This document shows, piece by piece, positions 58,701 through 63,944 of a DNA stretch of 64,000 bases (its first letter is position 1; each line of letters starts with the position of its first letter). The notes beneath the pieces are model-generated. The model was given only the letters and a program-made list of their open reading frames with translations. It made no database searches and was not told the origin of the DNA. The translations under genes and the position numbers were made by a program. The DNA comes from Chrysoperla carnea (taxonomy: Eukaryota; Arthropoda; Insecta; Neuroptera; Chrysopidae). The DNA lies in contig NC_058337.1 in assembly GCF_905475395.1 (NCBI RefSeq), forward strand, positions 116,430,368-116,494,367. The letters run 5' to 3'.

Positions 58701-61507
58701 ACTTCAGCAACTCATAATGTCTGAGCATTATCGGTTTCTTATCGTACGAAGTGCCAAAAAACAGCGAAAACTTTCATATATTCATATATGGCATCTAAAA
58801 TTAGTAAGTGAGTGAGTATAACATATTAACCAGAATGGGTTAGAGCATCGATATTTCTATAAATAACAAACATATGAGAGTGTCTCCATCATCTTAAATG
58901 CGACACACTGTATATTTCCTATGAGCAGTTAAACAAAAAACACCGTGTACCTATATAATGTGTATTGTGTTATAATATGAATATTATAGGGATATAATAA
59001 ACTGTTTTAAAATGATAGGCCTCTGGGACACAATGATGTGACTGCATTCATATTATGAGACTGCTATTAAATTATTCAAATAGGTTAAATATCCTTGATT
59101 ATTTTTTTTTTTTAAATCAGTTTAAAGCTCCTACATGTTATATTCATTGCAGTTTTACCAAATGAACCTATTATATATCTTTTGTATAATTATTCGAGCT
59201 TTTTTTATATCACATTTTGTTAATAGGGGAATCTCGTCAGACAACCAGTCAGAATTTACCCCGCATTACACGTGCTGGTGCTATCAAGTCTTGTTTTTGT
59301 TGTTTTTGTGATTCTGGTTAAGTGGTTGTTTTCCGGTAGAGACATTTCATTAACGAAGCAGAAAACTTTGGAATTTTTTTGCAAAAACCTTTCTAAGCAA
59401 ACGTATAACTTTTCAGTATGCTCCGTTCGACATTTGGAAAAGCAACTAGGTAAAAATTTATAGATGTATCAGATGTTCTTAAGCTCTAAAAGAATAAATC
59501 TCAGCATGTCAATTGTAACCTCAAAAGTATCTCGAATTGTCGTTTTTTACAAATCGCAGGATAGTTAAATAAGTTCTTTTTTATCAATAAAAATATTTTT
59601 CGGTATTTTGCAGAAATAACATCTCATGGTCTAATTCATAAAAAAAATTTTAAAAGAAATCGCCCGAGCAGGGACTTGAACCCTGGACCCTTGGATTAAA
59701 AGTCCAATGCTCTACCGACTGAGCTACCCGGGCAGTTATTGGATGAATATAAAATTTAGAACCCAAACAACGGATTTCATATATAAACTGAATTTTTTCT
59801 CTTAATTTATACTGTTTTATACTAGACATTACTATATCTATTGATTTTTAATTAAATTAAATAATAAATAAGATTAAAATTACTCACCGAAAATATCGGG
59901 TGATGTACGTTTTTTATCGGCACCAGTAGCACCGCTTGAGTTCGATGACCGTTGGGTAGTAGACGCTGGGGCAGATCGTCGATTCACAATCGAATCGCTT
60001 CGATTCCTTCCAGATAATTCACGACGCACTACTGTAGTATTCAATGCACTAGCATGATGATTAATTTCCATTTTTTCTTTCTTCCTTGGCACAACATTTT
60101 CCTCTAATTCATCTTTCTCTTTTTCATTTTTCGTTAAATCCTCTTTGCAAAATTTCTCTACCGGAGAAATTTTCGGTTGTTCAACATAAATAGTTTTTTT
60201 AATTTTTTGACTTTCCGTTTGTCGATTTGAGTCTAACGATGGTTTTTCAAATGGTACAATATCATCTCGTGTATCTGATAAAAATGCATCGGCCATTTTT
60301 GATTTAATAGTCTCCGGATAGTGATGATGAAACATTAGCGGTGTTAAAATATTTATTTTATGCTCCATTATTGGTGGGGCGGTTTGATGTTGATGAATCA
60401 TTGTATCCATTTTATCAACACGTTTTATTTCAGTCGGTTTAATTAATTCGTCTTTACTTACCGTTTTAAACGGTTCATTTACATTCGGTTCAATATTATA
60501 TTTAAATGCAGCTGGTTCTTTATCCTTATCGGGTGAAATCGCTAATTTTACAATCGCTTTTTCAATTTGATTCAATTCAATTCGGCGATCTAATTCTTGT
60601 TCTAACTCCTTACCAAAATCACCAATTATATCATCAATTGAGATACTTTGAGATATGGATATATCATCTTTTACTATCACGCTTGCGGGTGCGCAAGTAT
60701 TTTCATTACTTTTGATTGTCACTTCATCTGTTTCCTTTAACTGCGCTTGAATGTCATCGACGTTCACTTGTTTGTCACTTTGAAATTCTTCCTTAACAAT
60801 AGATGTCTCTATAGGATCTGCACATGCGCATTCATCAATTACTGTTGTATTTGTTTCTTTTAAACTTAAATCATCATTTTTAATATTTAATCCAGTTTGA
60901 GTATCGATAATTAAAGCACATGCGCTATTATTTTCATGTTCTTCAACATTTATAATGTTTAATACTTCTGTTGTTGCAGCTTCAGTGACGTCACTCTCCT
61001 CTAATGGTAAATTAAATTTAGGTTTATCATAAAATACTTTCGATATATTTTCAACACTATCCAAACGATTAACACTATCGATTTTAAATTCTTCACCTTC
61101 ATCAACAATACTCACTCCACTATCTCCACCACCACCTACCACTTCTTCATTATTATTATTATTGTTATTATTATTATTTGTATTATTATTAATATTATTT
61201 AATATTAATGATGTGGGTGGTTGTGGTGATAATGATTGATCTAAGTCTAGATCATCATCGGTGAAATCCGTGTCTGATGTGTGTGTTGTTTTAATTGAAT
61301 ATTCTAAGGTGTGTGCTAAATGTTGAAATCCTGGATAATTTGGATTCACAATACCACGTCGATGACAATGATGATGATGTGTTTCATCGAGACCCCCACT
61401 TAAATTACCATCATCGGATAATGATTCTGAATCGGATAATTCAAAACCACGGTCTTCTTCGTCACCTTGTGGGGATGTATCCACTGATGAGCAACTTTGT
61501 TGGGGTT
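13046..61507 (-). CDS. Schip1: Schip1, schwannomin-interacting protein 1 orthologue; long isoform, 5' end outside window
   Basis: Exons of the long isoform seen here are 59888-61507, 38910-39007, 15486-15606, 14667-15049, 14136-14410 and 13046-13193. All have GT-AG borders and join in one frame of 880 codons, entered in mid-codon from an exon beyond the window. The C-terminal part is unmistakable SCHIP1 family: GFDVYNIETAMPNIDLDAIE, KPSLQARLQSGMNLQICF, a helical RQARLQIEARMALAQAKEMA stretch, then a coiled coil with LQVIVNDLHTQIEGLNEGLV and ending MLVDIEDLTRYL. Known SCHIP1 proteins bind merlin/schwannomin and act at actin-rich cortex and axon initial segments. In Drosophila Schip1 works upstream in the Hippo pathway. 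These are adaptor proteins with no catalytic site. The unique N-terminal region is acidic and low-complexity. Four other first exons feed the same 3' exons (listed separately). Confidence 0.93.
13480..13990. repeat. two satellite-like monomers in the Schip1 last intron
   Basis: Two diverged direct copies lie about 350 bp apart. Each runs from a TTTAACGATTGG motif, through GAGATATCGC / GAAATATCGC and a GGAGC(G/A)ATT motif, to ACTCATCTAATCG / TCTCATATAATCG and a TTATGGTTTTTGAA-like end. There is no reading frame. The arrangement resembles a short piece of a tandem satellite array captured in the intron. Confidence 0.6.
15665..16063 (-). CDS. Schip1: Schip1 alternative first exon, 133-aa N-terminus
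   Basis: The ATG at 16063 has the context CAAAAATG. The exon runs 133 codons to AGG followed by the donor GTAAAT, and ends in phase 0. Its intron is only 58 bp and leads to the shared acceptor at 15606, giving a 441-aa protein. The N-terminus starts MFENLLTNLK and has an internal repeat of amphipathic segments (TQTNKVSTSFNENL, TQTTKLSENFDNF, KLKTNKVSNF), predicted helical. An acidic segment with Trp (EENDLMWPILNENNENI) follows. I recognise no domain. It could also be retained as a read-through from an upstream promoter, but it has no acceptor that would make it internal in the same frame. Confidence 0.8.
16064..19175. other. Schip1 intronic / promoter-proximal DNA
   Basis: AT-rich sequence with no supportable exon. 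A direct repeat of AGAAGATTCTGGTCAATTTT occurs at about 17279-17318. A copy of the five-member repeat family occupies 18357-18893. Promoters for the first exon at 15665-16063 would lie in its lower part, but no clear TATA box was fixed. Confidence 0.5.
18357..18893 (-). repeat. interspersed repeat family R1, copy 1
   Basis: One of five copies in the window (others at 20990-21512, 23037-23608, 43217-43753 and 43952-44438). Landmarks in its sense direction are TACCATGTATATGAAATATA at the start, GAGATATCAAGTTGAAATTT, ACGTCCT..., a segment reading GAGCAACATAGGTCAAT in the other copies, and a terminal CAATTAACTCAGTCAATTG. The two ends share a short inverted ATACCATGTATA. No protein is encoded, so it is a non-autonomous element. 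Confidence 0.75.
19176..19298 (-). CDS. Schip1: Schip1 alternative first exon, 41-aa N-terminus
   Basis: The ATG at 19298 opens 41 codons (MITTNMGTIARRHYKKDTRF, then LLDLYTLTYDENEDLESLGEI), closed by a consensus donor GTAAGT in phase 0. Joined to 15606 it gives a 349-aa isoform. A basic segment is followed by an acidic one, with no known domain. Upstream, at 19740-19800, the sequence becomes GC-richer for a short stretch with TCAGT-type initiator motifs, a possible promoter. A chance ORF is possible, but the exact phase and consensus donor match the other four 5' ends. Confidence 0.65.
19799..19825. repeat. (AAT)n microsatellite
   Basis: An uninterrupted TAA/AAT repeat of about eight units upstream of the 19176-19298 first exon. 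Confidence 0.9.
20221..20474 (+). mobile_element. tRNA-derived SINE with (CCTAA)n tail
   Basis: The head has an RNA polymerase III A box, TAGCTCAGTTGG (20226-20237), and a B box, GATTCGATTCC (20281-20291), spaced as in tRNA but without a foldable cloverleaf. A unique body follows, with GTGCACTCAGCCTCTGGAAA. The tail is CCTAACCTAACCTAACC at 20457-20473, a (TTAGG)n-type telomere-like motif. A related, truncated copy lies at about 51070-51290 with CGATTTCCTCTGTCACAACA and TGTACTTAGCCTCTCAGC. Confidence 0.75.
20990..21512 (+). repeat. interspersed repeat family R1, copy 2
   Basis: Starts TATACCATGTATATGAAATA, contains GAGCAACATAGGTCAATTTG, and ends AACAATTAACTCAGTCAATTG. Orientation is opposite to the copy at 18357-18893. 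Non-coding. Confidence 0.75.
23037..23608 (+). repeat. interspersed repeat family R1, copy 3
   Basis: Full-length copy with TATACCATGTTTATGAAATA at its start, a short CCGTCTGTCGTCTGTCCGTC tract, GAGCAACACAGGTCAATTGG, and the terminal CAACAATTAACTCAGACAAT. It is in the same orientation as the copy at 20990-21512 and about 2 kb away. Confidence 0.75.
24649..24735 (-). CDS. Schip1: Schip1 alternative first exon, 29-aa N-terminus
   Basis: A double ATG (24735 and 24732) opens MMSEYKIDKNSPFYDALIKQ and continues PMYSDGFVK. The donor is AAG followed by GTAGGT, phase 0, compatible with the shared acceptor at 15606 and giving a 337-aa protein. The peptide is unrecognised. The run of sensible codons ends exactly at a good donor, which is why I call it. 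Either ATG could be used. Confidence 0.65.
25200..28235. mobile_element. degenerate element with short inverted termini and internal tandem repeats
   Basis: The left end has CCGTAACTAGGG followed by GGCGCCGGTGGCAAG. The right end has GCGCCGGTGGCGAGTG followed by CCCTAGTTACG, which is the reverse complement of the same terminus. Inside, two blocks (about 25470-26000 and 27330-28080) share a unit with GATAAACCAAGTATGTAATC, TCATACTTTTCAAATTTGTG and CCCGGAATTAAGCACATAAG. That unit is repeated in tandem with a period of about 300 bp. GTAACTAGGG-type termini are seen in insect hAT-like elements, but I found no clear target-site duplication and no transposase. Confidence 0.5.
28389..28425. repeat. 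perfect 15-bp stem hairpin
   Basis: GTGTATACAGTGTAA (28389-28403) is followed by a 7-nt spacer and then its exact complement TTACACTGTATACAC (28411-28425). It lies in a Schip1 intron and may be the end of a small MITE or a chance palindrome. Confidence 0.85.
30425..30985. repeat. large inverted repeat (foldback) in a Schip1 intron
   Basis: The arms are about 30425-30605 and 30780-30985. Shared tracts include ATTATAAGGTTTA, AGTTATTCTGTATAAAAATC, and GGAATGTTAATGGTCGTTTA against its complement. The spacer is about 175 bp. The left arm also has TACAGGGTGTCAC, a motif common in insect dispersed repeats. Non-coding. Confidence 0.75.
31678..31730. repeat. (TAA)n microsatellite
   Basis: About 17 TAA/ATA units with one CAT interruption near 31719. 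The complement gives the poly-Tyr frame on the minus strand, which is not a gene. Confidence 0.92.
32885..32938 (-). CDS. Schip1: Schip1 alternative first exon, 18-aa N-terminus
   Basis: The ATG at 32938 opens MEFPTPAPRNRTREYLTK and reaches AAG followed by the donor GTAGTT in phase 0. Spliced to 15606 it gives a 326-aa isoform, the shortest of the five. The exon is tiny, so chance is a concern. Support comes from the common phase and the same N-terminus-then-donor logic as the neighbouring first exons. No domain is recognised. Confidence 0.6.
33710..33970. repeat. two diverged tandem monomers of about 125 bp
   Basis: Each unit reads from ATATGCAACAAAATGG / ATATTCAACAAAATGG through GTATACT(C/T)GG and CTGATCAC to GGTAATTCGCC. 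Open frames across this stretch on the plus strand are the repeat read through, not genes. Confidence 0.65.
36091..36122 (+). mobile_element. possible Helitron-type 3' end
   Basis: AAGCGGGCAGGTATCTTCTAG is followed by T, preceded by a small imperfect palindrome (GGAGAAATTTCCC). A second copy of the GC-rich motif, AAGCGGGCGGGTATTAGCTAG, is at 36985-37005 in the same orientation. Helitrons end in a hairpin and CTRR, inserted before T. The 5' TC end and any Rep/helicase gene were not found, so this is tentative. Confidence 0.35.
37374..37695. mobile_element. pogo/Tigger-like MITE
   Basis: The terminal inverted repeats are CAGTAGAATCTCGATAAGTT (37374) and AACTTATCGAGATTCTACTG read on the complement of the right end (to 37695). 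The element is flanked by TA on both sides, the expected target duplication of Tc1/mariner-pogo elements. The interior has repeated AAGTTATAGAGGTT motifs and a tandem duplication of GAGGTATGTACATGTTTCTA (about 37477 and 37514). There is no transposase frame, so it is non-autonomous. Confidence 0.85.
38910..39007 (-). CDS. Schip1: Schip1 internal exon of the long isoform
   Basis: The exon begins with GA completing a Gly codon from the exon ending at 59888. It encodes GFDVYNIETAMPNIDLDAIE, THLRAAREEERR and ends at CGA before GTAAGT, phase 0. The acidic/aromatic start and the following helix match the conserved region that precedes the basic segment in SCHIP1 proteins. It is used only by transcripts that start upstream of it, since no in-frame start lies in it other than an internal Met. 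Confidence 0.9.
39235..39355 (+). promoter_or_regulatory. PPO-a core promoter and non-coding leader exon
   Basis: The TATA box TATAAAAA (39235-39242) lies about 30 bp before an arthropod initiator TCAGT (39266-39270). The leader exon ends at 39355 (CAACAG followed by GTAAG). The leader intron ends at the AG at 39416-39417, ten bases before the ATG. The other two PPO genes have the same architecture. Confidence 0.7.
39427..41803 (+). CDS. PPO: prophenoloxidase PPO-a, 6 coding exons, 691 aa
   Basis: Coding exons are 39427-39960, 40019-40474, 40536-41026, 41088-41233, 41293-41525 and 41588-41803. The enzyme is a type-3 copper oxidase that hydroxylates monophenols and oxidises o-diphenols to quinones for melanisation and wound sealing. 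CuA ligands are His211, His215 (in LHHWHWHLVYP) and His240 (YYMHQQ). CuB ligands are His372, His376 (MHNMGH) and His412 (FYRWHAF). The zymogen cleavage site is Arg53-Phe54 (LTSRFGDE). A thiol-ester-like motif GCGWPQHML is at 588-596. Length is typical for insect PPO and there is no signal peptide, as usual for proteins released by cell rupture. It is the most diverged of the three copies and alone has the intron at 41526-41587. The gene is antisense within a Schip1 intron. Confidence 0.96.
41951..41963 (+). terminator. PPO-a poly(A) signal
   Basis: Two overlapping AATAAA hexamers lie about 150 nt after the PPO-a stop, in an AT-rich stretch. Confidence 0.6.
42365..42540 (-). mobile_element. 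tRNA-Leu-like SINE or tRNA pseudogene
   Basis: The minus strand has a leucine-tRNA-type A box TGGCCGAGCGG (42517-42527) with the following TCTAAGGCG, and a perfect B box GGTTCGAGTCC (42458-42468). The acceptor and T stems do not pair, so a functional tRNA is unlikely. A non-tRNA body follows to about 42365, with GGAATCGATCAC and CGATTCCACCCAC, which are partly palindromic. A tRNA-derived SINE is the best reading. Confidence 0.65.
43217..43753 (-). repeat. interspersed repeat family R1, copy 4
   Basis: Minus-orientation copy: plus strand begins GAAAACAAACAATTAACTGA and ends TATTTCATATACATGGAATA. It lies about 200 bp from a plus-orientation copy (43952-44438), forming a large inverted pair. 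Confidence 0.75.
43952..44438 (+). repeat. interspersed repeat family R1, copy 5
   Basis: Begins ACACCATGATATATATGAAA and ends AGTTAACTCAGTCAATTG. It is shorter than the other copies because of a deletion near 44330-44350, where the segment between the ACATTTTTTC tract and the TGTATGTTTGTGTAATGTGA tract is missing. Confidence 0.75.
44943..45240. repeat. dispersed repeat with TTAGGGTTCCGTACCC-type motif
   Basis: Contains TGTCTGTCCGTCTGTCATCA and two direct copies of a unit ending AGTTTAGGGTTCCGT(A/T)CCCG, about 125 bp apart (near 45068 and 45197). Motifs of this form are widespread in insect genomes as parts of transposable elements. The family was not identified here. Confidence 0.6.
47107..47142 (+). 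promoter_or_regulatory. conserved upstream element of PPO-b with GATA site
   Basis: AGATAAG (47107-47113) and, about 17 bp later, GATAGGCCAGCAG (47130-47142). The same pair, with similar spacing, is present upstream of PPO-c at 51713-51748, in a region where most other bases differ. AGATAAG is a consensus GATA-factor site. GATA factors drive haemocyte and fat-body genes in insects, which would suit a PPO gene. Distance to the TATA box is about 600 bp. Confidence 0.5.
47728..47826 (+). promoter_or_regulatory. PPO-b core promoter and leader exon
   Basis: TATAAATA (47728-47735) is followed about 28 bp on by TTAGTAGTTCTTGTG, shared with PPO-c and partly with PPO-a (TCAGTAGTTC). The leader exon ends at 47826 (AAACAG followed by GTAAG). 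The leader intron ends at 47899-47900, eight bases before the ATG. Confidence 0.7.
47909..50215 (+). CDS. PPO: prophenoloxidase PPO-b, 5 coding exons, 685 aa, altered near both coppers
   Basis: Coding exons are 47909-48439, 48499-48954, 49011-49498, 49560-49705 and 49779-50215. All six copper ligands are kept: His210, His214, His239 (CuA) and His370, His374, His410 (CuB). The cleavage site is Arg52-Phe53 and the thiol-ester-like GCGWPQHML motif is intact. Unusual features are GIYLHHWHWH, with Tyr207 where PPO-a, PPO-c and other insect PPOs have Asn, and FYRLHAF, with Leu409 where the others have Trp next to the last CuB ligand. The C-terminus ends TDRSEA, shorter than the TVIRGSR end of PPO-c. 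The frame is open throughout with good splice sites, so the gene looks expressed rather than decayed. It lacks the last intron of PPO-a. Altered substrate use is an inference. Confidence 0.95.
51070..51290 (+). mobile_element. truncated SINE copy
   Basis: Begins at a degenerate B box (GGTTCGATTTCC, 51082-51093). It follows the body of the SINE at 20221-20474: CACAACAAAAATTAATTT, GTGTACTTAGCCTCTCAGC, GTCTCTATA-like and a GTGTC segment. The A box is missing. It sits in the PPO-c copy of the duplicated upstream region and I see no counterpart upstream of PPO-b, so it probably inserted after the duplication. Confidence 0.6.
51713..51748 (+). promoter_or_regulatory. conserved upstream element of PPO-c with GATA site
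   Basis: AGATAAG (51713-51719) and GATAGGCCAGCAG (51736-51748), the counterpart of the element at 47107-47142. The distance to the PPO-c TATA box is about 570 bp. Confidence 0.5.
52286..52382 (+). promoter_or_regulatory. PPO-c core promoter and leader exon
   Basis: TATAAATA (52286-52293), then TTAGTAGTTCTTGTG near the expected start, and a leader exon ending at 52382 before GTAAGT. The leader intron ends at 52450-52451, eight bases before the ATG. Confidence 0.7.
52460..54776 (+). CDS. PPO: prophenoloxidase PPO-c, 5 coding exons, 689 aa
   Basis: Coding exons are 52460-52990, 53056-53511, 53568-54055, 54117-54262 and 54328-54776. This type-3 copper zymogen has CuA His210, His214, His239 and CuB His370, His374, His410. 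The neighbouring residues are canonical (GINLHHWHWH and FYRWHAF). Cleavage is expected at Arg52-Phe53 in QSRFGEE. GCGWPQHML lies at 586-594. It is closest to PPO-b (same start MSKQEVENLK, same exon structure, same lengths for exons 1-4) and, like it, lacks the intron that splits the last coding part in PPO-a. The acceptor before 54117 (TTTTAAAG) is pyrimidine-poor but is shared with PPO-b and gives the right split Arg codon. Confidence 0.96.
54777..59660. other. intron DNA between PPO-c and the tRNA-Lys gene
   Basis: About 4.9 kb: the PPO-c 3' UTR, AT-rich sequence, and a dispersed repeat starting TTAGGTTAGG at about 55917-56040. Open frames at 56555-56782, 56994-57251 and 58597-58815 show no family features. 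No supportable gene. Confidence 0.55.
59661..59733 (-). tRNA. tRNA-Lys(UUU)
   Basis: The minus strand folds into a full cloverleaf. The acceptor stem pairs GCCCGGG with CTCGGGC (one G-T-type wobble at its inner end), the A box is TAGCTCAGTCGG, the anticodon loop is CTTTTAA (anticodon TTT) in a GGA/TCC-closed stem, and the B box is GGTTCAAGTCC. It carries discriminator G. The pattern matches insect tRNA-Lys(UUU) closely. A T-run follows at the 3' side as polymerase III terminator. It lies inside a Schip1 intron, 154 bp from a splice donor, on the same strand. Confidence 0.96.
59888..61507 (-). CDS. Schip1: Schip1 large 540-codon exon of the long isoform
   Basis: The acceptor (TTTTTCCAG) is at 61508-61509 and the donor (GGTGAGT) after 59888. 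It opens and closes in mid-codon and joins 38910-39007 to restore DIFGGFDVYN. The protein is acidic, low-complexity and poorly conserved: SDSESLSDDGNLSGG, a His run (THHHHCHRR), TDFTDDDLDLDQ, and an Asn run of about 15 residues. Long Glu/Asp/Lys-rich stretches follow, then a basic Ser-rich end (RNRSDSIVNRRSAPASTTQR). It looks intrinsically disordered. The first exon of this isoform is beyond 61507 and was not found in the window. Confidence 0.9.
61140..61201. repeat. (ATT)n repeat coding a poly-Asn run
   Basis: An imperfect ATT/TTA/TTG triplet repeat inside the 59888-61507 exon, read on the minus strand as a run of Asn codons (AAT, AAC) with Ile and Thr interruptions. It is a likely length-polymorphic tract. 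Confidence 0.9.
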
Positions 61508-63944
61508 CTGGAAAAATAAAAAGCGGAATATTAATCAACAATTATCATTTAGAATGTTCAAAAATAATTAATTGCAGATTTGGGAATTTTGGAACTAATT
61601 TTTAATTAAATTTCGCAATAATTTTTAATCGAGGATTTCAAAATTCTTCAGTGAAATCGGGAATAGTGTCGAAGACTTAAAAGACGTAATGCTCCAGCCA
61701 CATTTTTTGATTGCATAGCTCTGATTGTCATGGTAGTATATTATCAAGAAACGCAACAAAACTGAAGATTTATGAAAGAGAAATATTTTTGGTAAAAATT
61801 TTCCTTGTGGTTTTTAACGTAAAATTTTAAAACCTTCAGAAATTAAAATATGAAATCGACAATACTTAAAATTTTTGTTTTTTAGGAATAATTGAAATCA
61901 GTTTTGGAAATATTTTGTGGGCAGGCATACGCTGCGTTTCGCCGAAATGAGCAATCTCCAGCTAGCCAGCCAAAGATATGGGATATATTGAGTCTGAAAA
62001 TTTCTCAGTACAGTATAAACTAATTGAGGGCCCAGTTTTACCGAAAGCAACGTTTGACAGACAGAATACCATAAATAATTCAAGAAACTTTCAAAATAGA
62101 TACTGAGCGATCTCCAGGAATCCAGCACCCCACATATATCGTTATATTTTTTTTCTTAAAGACATGGGATATTGTGAGCTTTGAAAATTCACTACTGGAA
62201 TTGTCAACAGAGTGAGAACCACGTCTCAAAGTAGATTGACAAGGATAATAAATGCCGAGACCTGGTCATAATACGCATGTCTTAATATATAAAATAATAT
62301 CCTGGCGCGTATTTAAAATAAGATTATACCACTTTTAAATAAAGTTAAAACAGTATATTTTGAACAAATTACCATTTTACCATTAAAAAAAATTTTTTTC
62401 ATACAATTTAAACAAAATTATTTAACAATATTACTCGTTTGAACGTTAAAACAAAATAAAATTTTATTTATTTATTTTAAGGACATATGTGAATGTGAAA
62501 TATAAACACATCATTGAAGCAGCTGATTCCGGTCATACTATCATGCGCATTGAATACCAGGCCTCCAAAATGGTGTTTTCTCTGTCAGCTGTTTGAATAT
62601 TGTATTTTCATTTTTGTTAATCTACTCTGTGACGCCAAAATATACATACTTGGTATACACTGGGCTTATCTATTTAAATTATATGCTCTAAGATTGTGAG
62701 TGTGAAAATCGTTCGCTTAGTAAAATAAACTAACTTAGGGCCCAATTCTACGTTCTAACAAAAGCAACGTTTGACAGTAAAAATACCACAAATAATTCAA
62801 TAAACTTTCAAAATAGATTTCAACAATAAATAAATTCAAATTAAAATACCTTTCGAGATGCCGATAAATATTCTTAACAATCAAATAAATTCTTTAAAAA
62901 AAAAGTATATTAATAACGTAAAAGGAATTCAAATAATTCCATAAACACTTAACAAATTTAACAATATTGCAGTTAGTTATTTATTTAATGACTAAACGAA
63001 ATAAAATGAGACATAAATTTTAAAGAATGACCTATTAACAGGAGAGTAACAATAATATAATGATCTCATAATATACATCATTAAATGTAGGGAATGAAGA
63101 AAAAAATGTTTTTAATATATATCAGTGGTACTTAAACAATTATAACTGTCTATATTGCAATAATAGAAATTAAAAATGTTTTCTCGGGAGTGTATTTTTT
63201 ACATTTTCGGGAGTGTATTTTTACAAATAAAGGAAGGGTTAATTTAAAATGCAAGAGTGGGCTAGAAACTTGGCTTATGAATTAACTGGAAAATTTTCAA
63301 GTGAAATTCTAACTTTTAATCTGCTTCTTCAAGCAAAAATAGGTTGCTAAGTCAACTTGGTTAGAAACTTTAGGATTTGAAGAAAAAACTTCCAATTTTC
63401 TTTGCTTAGACCACTTGTATTTTATTTTAACATTTTAATAATTTTAAACATGACATACTTCGTCTCATATTAGACATTTTCAAAATGCTACAAAGTAAAG
63501 TTCTCTACAATTAATTGGCTAGAAAAGTTTAACCATCATTATTTTTATTTTTGTATTTTTTGGGGTACCAAATTGGCTTATCGGTAACCGGATGAACAGT
63601 ACATCAAAAATAAAGTTAATAAGGCTTAAATAAATTACTTATGGTTAAAAATAGTAGTATTATGAAGTTATTTTGTTTAACTGAAAAGTATGTATACTCA
63701 ATGTCACAAAAAATGCTCGTTTTAAAACATTCTAAGTGTTACTATTATAACATAACATATGATGAGTACGCTTAGAATGTTTTAACTGTGGCACTTTTTT
63801 TGACAGTGAGTGTACCTGCGTTAGTCGTATTAGCCGATATGCCTTTACCGATGTTGTTATAGCTGATGCATTCACAGGCGATTCGTCTTTATACCCAATT
63901 TGACTGTATTTTATATCTTCATTTTTAGTAAAAAAATGATGTTC
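61508..63944. other. Schip1 intron DNA upstream of the large exon
   Basis: No exon is seen. Two diverged direct copies of a repeat with AGGGCCCA(G/A)TT, GCAACGTTTGACAG and CTTTCAAAATAGAT are at about 62024-62102 and 62736-62818. A small MITE is at 63693-63814. Confidence 0.55.
63693..63814. mobile_element. 122-bp MITE with about 50-bp inverted repeats
   Basis: The left part (TATACTCAATGTCAC, then AAAACATTCTAAGTG) is an imperfect reverse complement of the right part (CGCTTAGAATGTTTTAACTG, then GACAGTGAGTGTA). Both ends begin with TA, as expected for a Tc1/mariner-type MITE. No coding capacity. Confidence 0.7.

Noticed and set aside
59661..59733. tRNA-Lys as part of a tRNA-derived SINE
   Set aside because: The cloverleaf is complete, a T-terminator follows directly, and there is no SINE body or tail.
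61898..62128. Minus-strand 76-codon frame considered as an upstream Schip1 exon
   Set aside because: It overlaps a repeat present again at about 62736-62818 and has no donor that would fit the phase needed at 61507.
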